A stretch of 64,000 bases of DNA from Prado023 sp963706875 (GCA_963706875.1 CAVPNW010000023.1:62001-126000), one strand, 5' to 3'. Counted from the first letter of the stretch, positions 8,196 to 17,467 are shown. Notes: generated from the letters alone by a model not told the origin. Numbers and translations are program-made.

Positions 8196-9527
8196 TCAGC
8201 CCAGATCGCCCACCCAGTCGGCGATGTAGGGCGACAGGACGTCGGCGAGGGTCGGTGAACCGATCTCCCTGAGGACGTATGAGGCCCGGATGAGCGGTTG
8301 GTCCACAGTGATGATCCGCCCGAGGTCCATCGGCGTCCCGGACACGACCACGTCCACAGGCGTGGCCCGGATGGTGGCCGCGAGGTCGGCGAGCTGCTGG
8401 TCGCCGTAGCCCATCGCAGGCAGGATCGGCCCGGTGTCCGGATAGGTCTGGTAGGTCGTGGCGATCGACCCCACTGCGTAGGGCTTCGGGTCGACGATCT
8501 CCTGTGCCCCGGCGGCCCGGGCGGCGACAGTCCCGGCGCCGAAGGGCATGCCCCCGTGGGTCAGGGTGGGTCCGTCCTCGATGACCAGCACGCGCTTGCC
8601 GGCCAGGGACTCCCCCGACTCCAGGGTGACCGGGGAGTCCGCGCGGATCAGGACAGCGTCGGGCACCATGCGTCCGACGGCCTCCACCACGCGCTCGACG
8701 TCGGCGGGGTCGGCGCTGTCGACCTTGTTGACGATGACGACGTCGGCGATCCGCAGCGTTGTCTCCCCGGGGTGGTAGGACGACTCGTGCCCGGGCCTCA
8801 GGGGATCGACGACAGTGATCATCACGTCCGGGCGCACGAACGGGAAGTCGTTGTTGCCGCCGTCCCAGACGATCACGTCGGCCTCCTGCTCGGCGGCTCG
8901 GAGGATCCCCTCGTAGTCCACGCCCGCATACATGACCATGCCCATCTCGACGGGCGCCTCGTACTCCTCGCGCTCCTCGACGGTGGGGTTGCTGGCATCG
9001 ATGTCGGCCAGGGTCCCGAACCGCTGGACGCGCATCGCCTCGAGGTCGCCATAGGGCATCGGATGCCGGATGAGGGCCACCCGGAGCCCGGCGTCGAGAA
9101 GAATCCGACCCACGGCGCGCGTCGTCTGGCTCTTGCCGCAGCCTGTGCGCACGGCCCCGATCCCCACGACCGGCTTGGTGCTGCGCAGCATGGTTGCGGC
9201 CGGCCCCGCCAGCCGGAAGTCCGCCCCGGCCGCCATCACGATCGATGCCCTGTGCATCACGTCGATGTGGGCGACGTCGGAGTAGGCGAAGACGACCTCA
9301 TCGACCTGCTGCTCGCCGATGAGCTCGACCAGTTGCTCCTCCGGCACGATGGGGATCCCGTCCGGGTACAGCGGGCCGGCCAGGGACGCCGGATAGGTGC
9401 GATCGTCGATCCCGGGGATCTGGGCCGCAGTGAAGGCCACGACGCGCGAGGTGGGGTCGTCACGGAAGACCGTCGCGAAGACGTGGAAGTCCCTGCCACC
9501 TGCACCCATGATCACGATGTTCCGCAT
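8196..9527 (-). CDS. cyclic 2,3-diphosphoglycerate synthetase-like P-loop protein
   Basis: 443 residues, close to the length of the archaeal cyclic 2,3-diphosphoglycerate synthetase family (COG2403). An N-terminal Rossmann-like start (MGAGGRDFHVF) is followed by a P-loop GAVRTGCGKSQTT at 124-136 and a GTPase-like region with VWDGGNNDFPF, VDPLRPGHE and NKVD. In methanogens the enzyme uses ATP to cyclise 2,3-diphosphoglycerate, an osmolyte and thermoprotectant; bacterial homologues are widely annotated so but their role is not established to my knowledge. ATG 9527 follows GGAAG. It is transcribed alone, toward arsR, and divergent from the permease. Confidence 0.75.
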   Translation of the reverse strand: MRNIVIMGAGGRDFHVFATVFRDDPTSRVVAFTAAQIPGIDDRTYPASLAGPLYPDGIPIVPEEQLVELIGEQQVDEVVFAYSDVAHIDVMHRASIVMAAGADFRLAGPAATMLRSTKPVVGIGAVRTGCGKSQTTRAVGRILLDAGLRVALIRHPMPYGDLEAMRVQRFGTLADIDASNPTVEEREEYEAPVEMGMVMYAGVDYEGILRAAEQEADVIVWDGGNNDFPFVRPDVMITVVDPLRPGHESSYHPGETTLRIADVVIVNKVDSADPADVERVVEAVGRMVPDAVLIRADSPVTLESGESLAGKRVLVIEDGPTLTHGGMPFGAGTVAARAAGAQEIVDPKPYAVGSIATTYQTYPDTGPILPAMGYGDQQLADLAATIRATPVDVVVSGTPMDLGRIITVDQPLIRASYVLREIGSPTLADVLSPYIADWVGDLG

Positions 9528-9658
9528 GCCGCCATCTTCCACCTTCGGCACGACCGAATGTGACCCGGCCAACCCACCTGCCCGGCATCGGTACCTCCGG
9601 GGGTACTACCTTGCGGCCAATGAGTCCCGCGCCGGCCGGGGCCGGGATGGAGTGCGTC

Positions 9659-11452
9659 ATGTCCAGGCATGAACCGGGGGCAATGATCGGCTACCCCGAG
9701 CTCACCGTCGACAAGGGGCTCAAGCGCGGGGCCCTCGGGCTCATCGCCAGCATCGTGATCGGTGTCGCCTCCACGGCCCCCGCCTACAGCCTGGCCGCCA
9801 GCCTCGGATTCGTCGTCGCCACCCAGAACGGCGATGGCATCGTCGGCGTCAAGGCCCCCGCCATCATGCTGCTGGCCTTCGTGCCCATGTTCCTGATCGC
9901 CATCGCCTACCAGCAGCTCAACAGCGCCGAGCCCGACTGCGGCACGACCTTCACATGGGCGACGCGCGCCTTCGGGCCCCGCGCGGGATGGATGGGTGGC
10001 TGGGGCATCATCGCCGCTGACGTCATCGTGATGGCCAACCTCGCCCAGATCGCGGGCTCGTACACCTTCCAGCTCTTCGGGCTGGACACCATGGCCGAGA
10101 GCACCTTCTGGAGCACGGTCGCAGGCGTCATCTGGATCGTCCTGATGACCTACATCTGCTTCCGGGGGATCGAGGTGTCGGCCCGGATGCAGTATGCCCT
10201 GCTGGGCATCGAGCTCGTGATCCTCGTGGCCTTCTCGTTCATCGCCCTCCTGCGGGTGTACACCGGAAGCGCACCCGAGGGGTACGTCACACCGAGCCTG
10301 TCGTGGCTGTGGCCCTCGGGCCTGACCCTGGGCTCCATGGTGACGGCCACCCTCATCGCCGTCTTCATCTACTGGGGCTGGGACACCGCAGTGTCGGTCA
10401 ACGAGGAGAGCGACGACCCGGAGAAGACCCCAGGGCGGGCGGCGATCATCTCCACGCTCCTGCTGCTTGTGACCTACGCGCTGGTCTCGATCGCGACCGT
10501 CGCCTTCGGCGGTGTCGGTGACACCGAGTACAGCCTGGCCAACGAGGCCAACGCCGATGACGTGTTCGCAGCCCTCGGCCCGGCGGTCTTCGGTGACAGC
10601 CCGATGGGTGCGGCCTTCGAGTTCCTGCTGATCATCTCTGTGCTGACCTCAGCCTCGGCCTCGACGCAGACCACGATCCTGCCGACCGCACGCACCTCGT
10701 TGTCCATGGGTGCCTACAAGGCACTGCCCAGTGCCTTCGCGAAGGTCCATCCCCGCTACCTGACGCCCTCCTACTCGACGATCATGATGGGCTTGGTCTC
10801 GATCATCTTCTACGTGGGCCTGACGACCTTCAGCCAGAACGTCCTGGCTGACTCGATCGCTGCGGTCGGCCTGATGATCGCCTTCTACTACGGCATCACC
10901 GGCTTCGCCTGCGTCTGGTACTACCGTCGGGAGCTCACGAACAGCTGGCAGGACGCGATGCGCAAGGGGATCATGCCGGCGCTCGGCGGGCTCATGCTCC
11001 TTGGCGCGTTCGTGATCGCGAGCGTGCAGTACGCAGACCCGAGCTACGGCTCGACCACGGTGTTCGGCATCGGTGGCGTCTTCGTCCTGGGGATGGGCGC
11101 CCTTCTGCTCGGCCTGGTCGCGATGGTCACCTGGAACATCATCGCGCCCGCCTTCTTCCGTGGCGAGACCCTGTCCAAGCGGGTCGACTCCGACCTGGTC
11201 CTTGTCGCGCTCGACCACGAGGAGCAGACCCTGCGCCTGCCCGACTCCGGCCTGCCGGAGATCATCATCGCCCCGGACCTCTCGAACCTGCCCCCGGGCA
11301 TGACCGCCATGGATCTCGAGACCGGTCGGTCCATCGACGACACCGGGGAGCTGCGGGCGCTGAACGCCGAGCGGCTGGCCGCGATGGAGGCCGAGGAAGC
11401 CGCTCGCAACGCCGATCATGGCCCGGACGAGGAACGACCCGACCGCACCTGA
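9659..11452 (+). CDS. APC-superfamily amino acid permease
   Basis: 597-residue permease with about twelve membrane segments. The first segment has the unwound glycine-rich motif of the superfamily (IGVASTAPAYSLAAS near residue 30), and YWGWDTAVSVNEES near 240 resembles the loop conserved in amino acid/polyamine transporters. A hydrophilic, acidic C-terminal tail of about 90 residues follows the last segment. Substrate cannot be told. ATG 9659 is preceded by GGAG at 9649-9652; an upstream GTG at 9560 in frame lacks a binding site and would add a non-conserved extension. Confidence 0.85.
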   Translation: MSRHEPGAMIGYPELTVDKGLKRGALGLIASIVIGVASTAPAYSLAASLGFVVATQNGDGIVGVKAPAIMLLAFVPMFLIAIAYQQLNSAEPDCGTTFTWATRAFGPRAGWMGGWGIIAADVIVMANLAQIAGSYTFQLFGLDTMAESTFWSTVAGVIWIVLMTYICFRGIEVSARMQYALLGIELVILVAFSFIALLRVYTGSAPEGYVTPSLSWLWPSGLTLGSMVTATLIAVFIYWGWDTAVSVNEESDDPEKTPGRAAIISTLLLLVTYALVSIATVAFGGVGDTEYSLANEANADDVFAALGPAVFGDSPMGAAFEFLLIISVLTSASASTQTTILPTARTSLSMGAYKALPSAFAKVHPRYLTPSYSTIMMGLVSIIFYVGLTTFSQNVLADSIAAVGLMIAFYYGITGFACVWYYRRELTNSWQDAMRKGIMPALGGLMLLGAFVIASVQYADPSYGSTTVFGIGGVFVLGMGALLLGLVAMVTWNIIAPAFFRGETLSKRVDSDLVLVALDHEEQTLRLPDSGLPEIIIAPDLSNLPPGMTAMDLETGRSIDDTGELRALNAERLAAMEAEEAARNADHGPDEERPDRT

Positions 11453-11561
11453 GGCTCACACCGCGCCCTTACCCTCCCGCGATCGACCTCCTACCTCGGT
11501 CGGTCACTGTGGATCCACGGTCGAGAACTCGACCAGTCCACGCAAGGAAGGGACCACAACG

Positions 11562-12245
11562 ATGAACCGCACACTGAAGATCGGCTCCGGGATCGCCATC
11601 GGAGCGGCCGCAGTGGCTGTTGCCGGGATGATGGCGACCGCCTCCCCCGTAACGACGAGCCTGACCGCGGCGGACCCGTCGCCGACAGCCACGGCTGATG
11701 CCCAGCAGGACAAGCAGGGCACCGGTCGCGGACATGCCGGTGAGACCCCGCTGACCGGCGACGACGCCACCCAGGCAACCGCGGCGGCCGAGGCTGCCGT
11801 GCCCGGTGGCACCATCATCAGGGTCGAGACCGACTCGGACGGCGTCTACGAGGCCCACGTGCGCAAGTCCGACGGCACCGAGGTCGAGGTGAAGATGGAC
11901 AAGGACTTCAAGGTCACCTCGGTCGAGGAGCACACGGGCCGTGGTGGACACCGTGGTGGTCACCGCGGCGGACCCGGCATGGGCGAGACGCCGCTGACCG
12001 GTGACGATGCCGCGAAGGCGACCGCGGCGGCCGAGGCTGCCGTGTCCGCTGGCACCGTGATCCGGGTCGAGACCGACGCGGACGGCGTCTACGAGGCCCA
12101 CGTGCGCAAGTCCGACGGCACCGAGGTCGAGGTCAAGATGGACAAGGACTTCAAGGTCACCGCCGTCGAGGAGTTCCAGGGACGCGGACCTGGCCACGAT
12201 GACGCGGACGATGACGCCACACCATCGGCGACTCCGTCTGCCTGA
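11562..12245 (+). CDS. secreted PepSY-like protein with an internal duplication
   Basis: 227 residues. A signal peptide (hydrophobic about 8-30) is followed by two near-identical 64-residue units at about 60-123 and 141-204, each running GETPLTGDDA...DKDFKVT..VEE, linked by a Gly/His/Arg-rich 17-residue spacer and ending in an Asp-rich tail. Each unit resembles a PepSY domain, often a small extracytoplasmic regulatory or metal-associated module. The gene sits 19 nt before a response regulator and sensor kinase in the same direction, so it may feed that system. ATG 11562 follows AAGGAAGGGA. Confidence 0.75.
   Translation: MNRTLKIGSGIAIGAAAVAVAGMMATASPVTTSLTAADPSPTATADAQQDKQGTGRGHAGETPLTGDDATQATAAAEAAVPGGTIIRVETDSDGVYEAHVRKSDGTEVEVKMDKDFKVTSVEEHTGRGGHRGGHRGGPGMGETPLTGDDAAKATAAAEAAVSAGTVIRVETDADGVYEAHVRKSDGTEVEVKMDKDFKVTAVEEFQGRGPGHDDADDDATPSATPSA
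11739..12173 (+). repeat. 192-bp internal tandem duplication in the PepSY-like gene
   Basis: Copies at 11739-11930 and 11982-12173 are the same length (64 codons) without indels and nearly identical over their 3' 130 bp, where even synonymous positions match. The 51-bp spacer encodes Gly-Arg/His repeats. The pattern suggests a fairly recent in-frame duplication or ongoing gene conversion. Confidence 0.85.
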
Positions 12246-12264
12246 GATCGGGCAGACTGTGCCG

Positions 12265-12969
12265 ATGAGCTCGACAGTGCTGGTGGCCGACGACGACCGG
12301 GCGATCCGGGAGTCGTTGGCCACCGCGCTGGAGCTTGCCGGGTACGAGGTGACCACCTGCGCGGACGGTGTCCAGGCCCTGGCGGCCACGCGCGCTCGGG
12401 ACTTCGACGTGATCATCCTGGACGTGATGATGCCCGGGGTCGATGGGCTGGGCGTGTGCAGCGTGCTGCGCGCCGAGGGCAACCGCGTGCCGATCCTCAT
12501 GGTCACGGCCCGGACCGAGACCCCGGATCGCGTGGCCGGGCTCGACGCCGGGGCCGACGACTACCTGGCCAAGCCCTACGACCTCGACGAGCTCCTGGCC
12601 CGCATCCGGGCCCTGCTGCGCCGGGTGGACACGCAACTGGCCCCAGCGCCCGTCTCCGACGTGGAGCGGGAGCCTGCACTCGAGGTGGGTCCCGTGCGTC
12701 TGGATCCGGCAGCTCGACGGGTGTGGGCGCATGGACCGGAGGTGTCCCTGTCGCGCACGGAGTTCGACCTGCTGGAGCTGCTCATGCGCAACGCGGGCAT
12801 CGTGGTCGAGCACCACGTCATCTACGACCGGATCTGGGGCTACGACTTCGGCCCGGAGAGCAAGAACCTCGCGGTCTTCATCGGCTACCTCCGAAGGAAG
12901 CTCGACGTCCCGGGCGACACCGTGATCAGGTCGGTTCGTGGCGTGGGGTACACCATGCGGGAGGACTGA
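12265..12969 (+). CDS. OmpR-family response regulator (MprA-like)
   Basis: 234 residues with a receiver domain (acidic pocket Asp10-Asp11, phospho-acceptor Asp53 in ILDVMMPG, Thr81, Lys103 in AKPYDLDEL) and a C-terminal winged-helix DNA-binding domain (about 140-234) with the LSRTEFDLLELL and RSVRGVGYTMRE signatures. It pairs with the kinase that starts one base after its stop codon. CAGACT (12253-12258) lies 6 nt before ATG 12265 in place of a ribosome binding site, so the system may have its own leaderless promoter downstream of the PepSY-like gene. Resemblance to mycobacterial MprA (envelope stress) is by architecture only. Confidence 0.9.
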   Translation: MSSTVLVADDDRAIRESLATALELAGYEVTTCADGVQALAATRARDFDVIILDVMMPGVDGLGVCSVLRAEGNRVPILMVTARTETPDRVAGLDAGADDYLAKPYDLDELLARIRALLRRVDTQLAPAPVSDVEREPALEVGPVRLDPAARRVWAHGPEVSLSRTEFDLLELLMRNAGIVVEHHVIYDRIWGYDFGPESKNLAVFIGYLRRKLDVPGDTVIRSVRGVGYTMRED

Positions 12970-12970
12970 C

Positions 12971-14335
12971 GTGCGCCTGCAGACCCGCCTGGCGATCCTG
13001 TTCGGCGCGGTCGTCACCGCGGCGGCCATCCTGATGGGGACCCTGAGCTACCTGGCGATGGCCTCTCGCCTGGAGGCCCAGATAGACCAGTCACTGCTCG
13101 AGGTCTCCACACCGCTCGCGCGCGAGCTCGCCCGGGGCGACCTGCCCCGCCAGCTCGAGGGGGACGACGACGGCCGGGAGGGCCGCGGTGGACGTGGCGG
13201 GTCCGAGCTGGTCCTGCCCACCCAGGTGCTCCTGCCGGACGGGACCGTGATCGCGGACCCCGAGTTCGTCGCCCTGCCGACCGGGAGCCAGGACCTGGTC
13301 GTCGCCCGTTCGTCGACGCCGGCGTTGGTCTTCGCCGATACCAGCATCGACGCGCGGCCCTACCGGATGGTCACGCAGACAGCTGGTGGCTCCCAAGGAG
13401 CGGTCCAGGTGGGTCGCGACGTCTCGGAGAACGCCCGGGTCCTGACCTCCCTGGCCTGGCTCCTGGGTGGCATCGGGCTGCTGGTCGCGGTCCTGGCGGC
13501 GCTGGCGGGCTGGCTCGTCGCCCGTCGCACCTCGGCCCGGCTCGTCGAGCTGACGGAGGCTGCGGAGGCGGTCACGGCCACCGGACGACTGGACACAGAC
13601 GTCCCGGTCTCCGGCACTGATGAGGTCGGCAGGCTCGGGACGTCGTTCAACGCCATGCTTGTGCGCCTCGGGCAGGCGCGCGACGACCAGCAGCGACTCG
13701 TCCAGGACGCCGGACACGAGCTGCGCACGCCCCTGACGTCCCTGCGCACGAATGTCAGCCTGCTGCGGCAGTTCGAGGCCATGTCCCCGGAGGTCCGGGA
13801 GCGCGTCATCGCCGACCTGGATGGGGAGACCCGGGAGCTGACGGCGCTGGTCGACGAGGTCGTGACGCTCGCGGTCGCGGTGCCCGGGGACGCCCCCAGG
13901 GAGGCAGTCGCCCTTGCCGGACTGGCGCGGGCGGTCGCTGCTCGCGCGCACCGTCGGACCGGCCGCGAGGTGGCGCTGCACGTCGATGAGTCGATCGTCC
14001 TCGGGCAGGGTGCCCTGCTGTCACGGGCGATGTGGAACCTCGTGGAGAACGCGTGCAAGTTCGCCCCCGATGGGACACCGATCGACCTGGTCGTGGATCA
14101 GGGGGCCGTCCTGGTCCGCGACCGCGGACCAGGCATCGATGCTGTGGACCTGGGGCACGTCTTCGACCGCTTCTACCGATCGACGTCGGCGCGATCGCTC
14201 CCGGGATCCGGCCTGGGGCTGGCGATCGTGCGCGACGTCGCCGAGTCCCATGGCGGTCGGGCTTTCGCTGCCAACCGGCCCGACGGCGGCGCAGAGATCG
14301 GCTTCTGGGTGCCGCTACTGCCGACGCGCGAGTAG
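12971..14335 (+). CDS. membrane sensor histidine kinase (MprB-like)
   Basis: 454 residues: an N-terminal membrane segment (about 8-30), a periplasmic sensor of about 125 residues with a Gly/Arg/Asp-rich insert near 62-78, a second membrane segment (about 160-183), HAMP (about 184-235), the H-box QDAGHELRTPL with His249, N-box NLVENACKFAP, and ATP-lid motifs DRGPGID and GSGLGLAIV. GTG 12971 begins one base after the regulator's TGA. It autophosphorylates and passes phosphate to the upstream regulator; the signal is unknown, but the adjacent duplicated PepSY-like protein is a natural extracytoplasmic partner. Confidence 0.9.
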   Translation: MRLQTRLAILFGAVVTAAAILMGTLSYLAMASRLEAQIDQSLLEVSTPLARELARGDLPRQLEGDDDGREGRGGRGGSELVLPTQVLLPDGTVIADPEFVALPTGSQDLVVARSSTPALVFADTSIDARPYRMVTQTAGGSQGAVQVGRDVSENARVLTSLAWLLGGIGLLVAVLAALAGWLVARRTSARLVELTEAAEAVTATGRLDTDVPVSGTDEVGRLGTSFNAMLVRLGQARDDQQRLVQDAGHELRTPLTSLRTNVSLLRQFEAMSPEVRERVIADLDGETRELTALVDEVVTLAVAVPGDAPREAVALAGLARAVAARAHRRTGREVALHVDESIVLGQGALLSRAMWNLVENACKFAPDGTPIDLVVDQGAVLVRDRGPGIDAVDLGHVFDRFYRSTSARSLPGSGLGLAIVRDVAESHGGRAFAANRPDGGAEIGFWVPLLPTRE

Positions 14336-14352
14336 CCCGCCTGGCCCGCGAG

Positions 14353-15501
14353 TCACAACCCCAGTCGTCGCAGGGTCTGGGCGCCGGGGATCCCGTCGGC
14401 CTGGTCGCCGCTGAAGCCCAAGGACTCCTGGAACTGCGCCACCGCCTGCTTGGTGCGGGTGCCGAAGTAGCCGGTGGGCCCGGCCGGGATGGAGTAGCCC
14501 CTGGCGATCAGCGCAGTCTGCAGGTCGTAGACCAGTCGAGCGTTCCCCGCGTCCCAGGACCGGGCCCCCTTGCTGCGGGCGGAGACGGGGGCGGCTGTGG
14601 CCACGGGCGTGCTGGGGGCCGAGGGCTTGCCGGTGCGCGAGCCCGCCGACGCCCCGCGACCGCCCGAGGCCCCGCTGGGCCCATTGACGCCGAGCCGGCG
14701 CAGTGTCTCGGGGCCCGCGATCCCATCGGCCTGCGAACCGCTCCACCCCTGGGCTCGCTGGAACGCCGCGACGGCGGCGGTGGTCTGGGCGCCGTACTTG
14801 CCGGTGGCACCTGCTGGGATCGGGTACCCCGCGTTGATGAGCGCCTGCTGCAGCCGTGAGGTCTGCTCCTTGGTCAGCGTGCTGCCCGCCGACGGCTTCT
14901 TGAGGAAGGCCGGGGAGGTGCTGCCCTTGCCGAACCAGGAGCGGGTGTCGTTCTCCGCGGCAACGGCGTCAGCCTGGCTGTCCTCACGCAGGTTGACGTG
15001 GATGTGCGTGGTGTGCGGATCTCCGCGATGGGCGATCGGGGCCCATCCGGTGGTCCGGCTCCAGATCTGGCCGTCGTGGATCACGTACCAGACCCGGGGG
15101 TCACCGACGACCGCAGCGAGAAGGGCCCCCACGTCAATGCCGTCGGAGGTGATGTCGATGGCATGGACGGCGCCACGGGTTCCCACCGCAGGACCGTTGC
15201 CGGCGCCCACCGGGTTGTGGCTGTTGGTGCGCGCTGCGTGCCGGGTGTCTCCGATGACCCCGTCGCTGATGCGGCTGCGTCCCGGCCAACGGGCGTCGAC
15301 CTCCTTGCGCAGGCCGACCAGCGAAGGGGCGGCGTACCACGGGATGAGCGACAGCGTCCCGAGCATCGTGCCCGACTCCGTCGCCGGTCCCACCGGTGGT
15401 GGCTCTGCCGCGGCGGCCACGGTCGGGACCCCTGCAGCGACCAGGAGGGCGCACGCCAGGGACGCGACCGCCCGCGAGGTCAGCGAACCTGCCCCAGCCA
15501 T
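14353..15501 (-). CDS. secreted M15-like peptidase with two C-terminal peptidoglycan-binding domains
   Basis: 382 residues. After a signal peptide (to about residue 32) comes a domain with a zinc-peptidase pattern: a His/Asp pair in GAVHAIDI and HTTHIHV near the end, as in VanY/M15-type D,D-carboxypeptidases and related endolysin domains. Two peptidoglycan-binding-1 repeats follow, each with a YPIPAGATGKYG-like or YSIPAGPTGYFG segment and the ending QTLRRLG, joined by a Ser/Gly/Ala-rich linker. It probably trims cell-wall peptides outside the membrane. ATG 15501 follows GGGAGGGG; an in-frame ATG 18 bases upstream is less well placed. It converges on the kinase gene. Confidence 0.72.
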   Translation of the reverse strand: MAGAGSLTSRAVASLACALLVAAGVPTVAAAAEPPPVGPATESGTMLGTLSLIPWYAAPSLVGLRKEVDARWPGRSRISDGVIGDTRHAARTNSHNPVGAGNGPAVGTRGAVHAIDITSDGIDVGALLAAVVGDPRVWYVIHDGQIWSRTTGWAPIAHRGDPHTTHIHVNLREDSQADAVAAENDTRSWFGKGSTSPAFLKKPSAGSTLTKEQTSRLQQALINAGYPIPAGATGKYGAQTTAAVAAFQRAQGWSGSQADGIAGPETLRRLGVNGPSGASGGRGASAGSRTGKPSAPSTPVATAAPVSARSKGARSWDAGNARLVYDLQTALIARGYSIPAGPTGYFGTRTKQAVAQFQESLGFSGDQADGIPGAQTLRRLGL

Positions 15502-15765
15502 GAGTTTCCCCTCCCGCATCGAACCTGCGCCGGCATCCCCACGACCCGCCTGCAGGCACCATCCCCGGGCATACCGTGGCAGACACGCCGATCTGATGCA
15601 ATTGCAGGAGTATTCGGGCCTGTGCCCCTATAGTTCGCCATCCTGTGTCGCGAGGTGCGGGAGGTCCGCCCCGTGCGGGCTCCGATGCCCCCTTGAGCCG
15701 CCCGCAGCGCGCCGATGACCGTGACGCCGATACCGTGTCCGCGGGATGCCGAGCAGAGGACATCG

Positions 15766-17397
15766 ATGACCGTCGCGCAATGGATCGCAGCACTCATGCC
15801 CGTGCTCTCTGTGGCGATCCTGCTCGTCATCCTGCGCATGCCGGCCTCCCGTGCCATGCCCATCGCGCTGGTGATCACGATCGTTCTCGCGATGGCCGCG
15901 TGGGGTGTTCCCGCGCTGCAGATATCGGCATCGGTCATCGAGGGGTTGATCATTGCCGGGTCGGTGGTGCTGATCGTCCTGGGCGCCCTTGCCTTCCTGG
16001 GCGTGATGCGCGCCAGCGGCTCGCTGGCCCTGATCCGGCTGGACGTGCTCAAGGTCAGCCCCGACAGCCGCATCCAGATGCTCTTCGTGGGCTGGCTCCT
16101 GGTGTGCTTCATCGAGGGCGCTGCCGGGTTCGGAACCCCGGCCACTGTGGCTGCCCCCCTGTTGATCGCCCTTGGGTTCCCCGCGATGGCTGCCGTCTGC
16201 CTGGCCCTGATGGCCGACGTCTCGGCCGTCACCTTCGGCGCGGTGGGGACGCCGATCATCGTGGGGCTGACCCAGGGAACCGGACGTGTTTGGACCAACC
16301 CGCAGGACGCCCAGGCGATGACCGACGTGGCGCTCACGACTGCTGCCATCGACGTGGTGGCAGGCATGACCATCCCGCTGCTGATGCTGTGGTTCCTGAC
16401 CAACGTCTTCGCCGAGGAGAAGGGCCGCCGGCCGTTCGTCGAGATGATCCCGTTGACCGTGGTGGCGGCGCTGAGCTTCTCGATCCCGGCGTTCCTGTGG
16501 ACCCGGTTCCTCGGCGTCGAGTTCGGGGGGATCCTCGGTGGCGCCACAGGGATGGCGATCCTGTTCGTCGTGGTCAAGCTGGGCATCCTCGTGCCGAGGG
16601 CGCCGTGGTCGGTCAGTGTGGGCTACATCGACCCTGCCGAACTCGAGGAGATGGTCGAGAAGACCGCCGCAGAGGCCGAGGAAGCACACCTGTCGACAGC
16701 CCGCGTGTGGGCGCCGTACGCGCTGCTGACCGTCCTGCTGCTCGTCTCCCGTGTGGTCGACGCGGTGAAGGCCACCTTGAACTCGTGGACACTGAGTTGG
16801 CAGAACATCCTCGGGACGGACATCTCAGCCGGCTTCGAGCCGCTCTACTCCCCCGGCATCATCTTCCTCATCGTGGCTGCGTTCACCGCGTGGCTGCACC
16901 ACCTGAAGGGCGCGCAGGTACGCGAGGCGGCCCGCAGCACCCAGAAGGCCGTGATCGGCTCTGCGCTGGTCCTGATGGCCGCGGTCCCGATCGTTCGGGT
17001 CTTCCTGAACTCCGGGGTGAACTCCACGGGACTGGAGTCGATGCCCCTAGAACTGGCGGGGGCGGCAGCGGCCAGCATCGGGGCGGGGTGGCCGCTGGCC
17101 GCGCCCTGGGTCGGGGCACTGGGATCCTTCGTCTCCGGGAGCGCCACCTTCAGCCACCTCATGTTCGGCGCCCTGCAGGAGTCCGTCGCCACGAGCGTGG
17201 GCGTCGACCCCGAGGTCGTCCTGGCGCAGCAGGTCGGCGGTGCCAACGCGGGGAACATGGTGTGCGTGACGAACGTGGTGACCGTGGCGGCCGTCGGCGG
17301 CCTGTTGGGCTCGGAGGGGTCGATCATCCGCGTCACAGTGATCCCCATGGCGGTGTACACAGCCATCTTTGCCGGCATCGGGATGTTCCTCGCCTGA
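15766..17397 (+). CDS. lctP: L-lactate permease family transporter
   Basis: 543 residues, thirteen or so membrane segments. The family motif FIEGAAGFGTP is at about 113-123 and the matching GSATFSHLMFG and NAGNMVCVTN stretches occur near the C-terminus, as in LctP/LldP. It would import L-lactate (and probably glycolate) with protons. ATG 15766 has AGAGGA directly upstream; GTG or ATG codons further up, in frame from 15715, lack one. No lactate dehydrogenase gene lies next to it. A TGCAATTGCA palindrome at 15597-15606 and a TATAGT hexamer at 15629-15634 lie in the divergent upstream region and could be regulatory. Confidence 0.88.
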   Translation: MTVAQWIAALMPVLSVAILLVILRMPASRAMPIALVITIVLAMAAWGVPALQISASVIEGLIIAGSVVLIVLGALAFLGVMRASGSLALIRLDVLKVSPDSRIQMLFVGWLLVCFIEGAAGFGTPATVAAPLLIALGFPAMAAVCLALMADVSAVTFGAVGTPIIVGLTQGTGRVWTNPQDAQAMTDVALTTAAIDVVAGMTIPLLMLWFLTNVFAEEKGRRPFVEMIPLTVVAALSFSIPAFLWTRFLGVEFGGILGGATGMAILFVVVKLGILVPRAPWSVSVGYIDPAELEEMVEKTAAEAEEAHLSTARVWAPYALLTVLLLVSRVVDAVKATLNSWTLSWQNILGTDISAGFEPLYSPGIIFLIVAAFTAWLHHLKGAQVREAARSTQKAVIGSALVLMAAVPIVRVFLNSGVNSTGLESMPLELAGAAAASIGAGWPLAAPWVGALGSFVSGSATFSHLMFGALQESVATSVGVDPEVVLAQQVGGANAGNMVCVTNVVTVAAVGGLLGSEGSIIRVTVIPMAVYTAIFAGIGMFLA

Positions 17398-17401
17398 GGC
17401 T

Positions 17402-17467
17402 GGCCTCTGCTCGCCCGAGGCGGGGCCTCTGCTCGCGCACGGCGGGGCCTCTGCTCGCGCACGACAC
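17402..17467 (+). repeat. three tandem copies of a 22-bp repeat
   Basis: Units begin at 17402, 17424 and 17446 with GGCCTCTGCTCGC followed by a more variable CSGAGGCGG-like part. The array fills the gap between the lactate permease stop and the oxidoreductase gene. Function unknown; its length is not a multiple of a known mobile repeat family I recognise. Confidence 0.75.

Noticed and set aside
15502..15765. A c-di-AMP riboswitch upstream of the M15-like cell-wall gene.
   Set aside because: The conserved ydaO-type core is not present; only GC-rich stems are seen.
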